NCBI RefSeq assembly: GCF_002287375.1
Contig: NZ_NPOA01000001.1
Location: forward strand, 675,798-739,797
DNA length: 64,000 bases
Direction: 5' to 3'
From: Virgibacillus profundi
Lineage (GTDB): Bacteria; Bacillota; Bacilli; Bacillales; Amphibacillaceae
In this document: piece after piece, positions 63,914-64,000 of the stretch
How the letters are laid out: the number at the start of each line of letters is the position of its first letter
Position numbering within the stretch: the first letter of the stretch is position 1
The notes under the pieces: generated by a model
Databases searched by the model: none
Told to the model about the DNA's origin: nothing
Seen by the model: only the letters and a program-made list of their open reading frames with translations
Position numbers and translations under genes: made by a program

Positions 63914-63987
63914 GGGTCACATTAATTCCTTATGATACAATGTTTTTCAACGACGATAAACAATGTAGGAGGAATTAATAATGACCC
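63914..63987 (+). promoter_or_regulatory. transposase promoter and start-codon-sequestering hairpin
   Basis: TGATACAAT at 63933-63941 is an extended -10. GGGTCACATTAATTCCT at 63914-63930 can pair with AGGAATTAATAATGACCC at 63970-63987, covering part of the Shine-Dalgarno and the ATG. Transcripts from the internal promoter lack the left arm; transcripts entering from outside carry it and would be poorly translated. Confidence 0.65.
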
Positions 63988-64000
63988 AGTTACAGTTTAA
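63981..64000 (+). CDS. IS256 family transposase, first codons only
   Basis: Six full codons, MTQLQF, are visible after AGGAGG. This N-terminus is common to IS256-type transposases of bacilli. The rest of the gene is outside the window. Confidence 0.7.

Larger units (their letters stand above)
63876..64000 (+). mobile_element. left end of an IS256 family insertion sequence
   Basis: The sequence changes at about 63876 to TTAAGTCCATATAATTGTG and TAAAAAGG, like the terminal inverted repeat of IS256-type elements in bacilli. A promoter and the start of a transposase gene follow. The right end and any target duplication are outside the window. Confidence 0.8.

Overview
The window is about 64 kb of low-GC DNA from a spore-forming member of the Bacillaceae, most like the Virgibacillus/Oceanobacillus/Lentibacillus group. 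This is judged from gene content, not from a database search. The signs are an H-type small acid-soluble spore protein, SpoVR, PrkA and YhbH homologues, YpjP, a Spx paralogue, AdeR-ald, CcpA-type cre sites with an HPr kinase homologue, S-box and yybP-ykoY riboswitches, and strong GGAGG ribosome binding sites with some TTG and GTG starts. No tRNA, rRNA, CRISPR array or prophage was seen. The only mobile element is the start of an IS256-type insertion sequence at the right edge.

Layout. 1-5.5 kb: the start of adaA, small unknown genes, a C45 acyltransferase-like enzyme, a P-loop kinase and a HAD phosphatase. 6.0-9.7 kb: argG-argH-argF, transcribed leftward from a promoter overlapped by an ARG box. 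10-14.3 kb: an AI-2E family permease and a P-type cation ATPase behind a yybP-ykoY (manganese) riboswitch. 14.9-18.8 kb: pstS-pstC-pstA-pstB behind a PhoP-box-like sequence. 18.9-26.2 kb: a chemotaxis receptor, a short-chain-dehydrogenase-like protein, an alkyltransferase-like protein, SspH, an AdhR-like MerR regulator beside a deleted alcohol dehydrogenase gene, a coiled-coil protein and a CNNM/CorC protein. 26.4-33.1 kb: alr, ald, adeR and two tandem YkvI-like transporters, the second broken by an amber codon. 33.4-37.5 kb: a PTS operon (EIIA, BglG/LicT antiterminator, GlcNAc-type EIIBC, DUF7916-like protein) behind an antiterminator/terminator leader. 37.6-40.7 kb: an unknown protein, a Spx paralogue lacking the second redox cysteine, a TetR regulator with three palindromic operators, a sirtuin and YpjP. 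40.9-47.9 kb: the stress/sporulation trio spoVR, yhbH and prkA, interrupted by an AGCS symporter and a small unknown gene on the other strand. 48.2-53.4 kb: a small unknown gene, a TraB-like membrane protein and a SWIM/SNF2 helicase. 53.6-57.9 kb: a SAM-I riboswitch and metN-metI-metQ with an M20 peptidase. 58.1-64 kb: a CofE-like F420-0 glutamate ligase, a divergent HPr kinase homologue, a LysR regulator, a thioredoxin-like protein, tatA and a Tat-exported gluconate-dehydrogenase-type operon whose flavoprotein gene is cut by the insertion sequence.

The most striking structure is not a gene. Six intergenic sites carry arrays of short motifs repeated on a rigid 20- or 21-bp step. Three arrays (5.6, 11.5 and 48.5 kb) use TTGAGAGA: a forward block of 3-8 units is followed by a block of 3-7 units in inverted orientation. 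One array (50.1 kb) uses TATCAGC at 21 bp. Two (44.6 and 57.9 kb) use CATCAGCC at 20 bp. Unit numbers differ between sites, spacers are not shared between sites, and some arrays show 42-bp dimer duplications. All lie at gene 3' ends. A second repeat family, a 50-70 bp hairpin element, occurs three or four times, once inside the metN leader.
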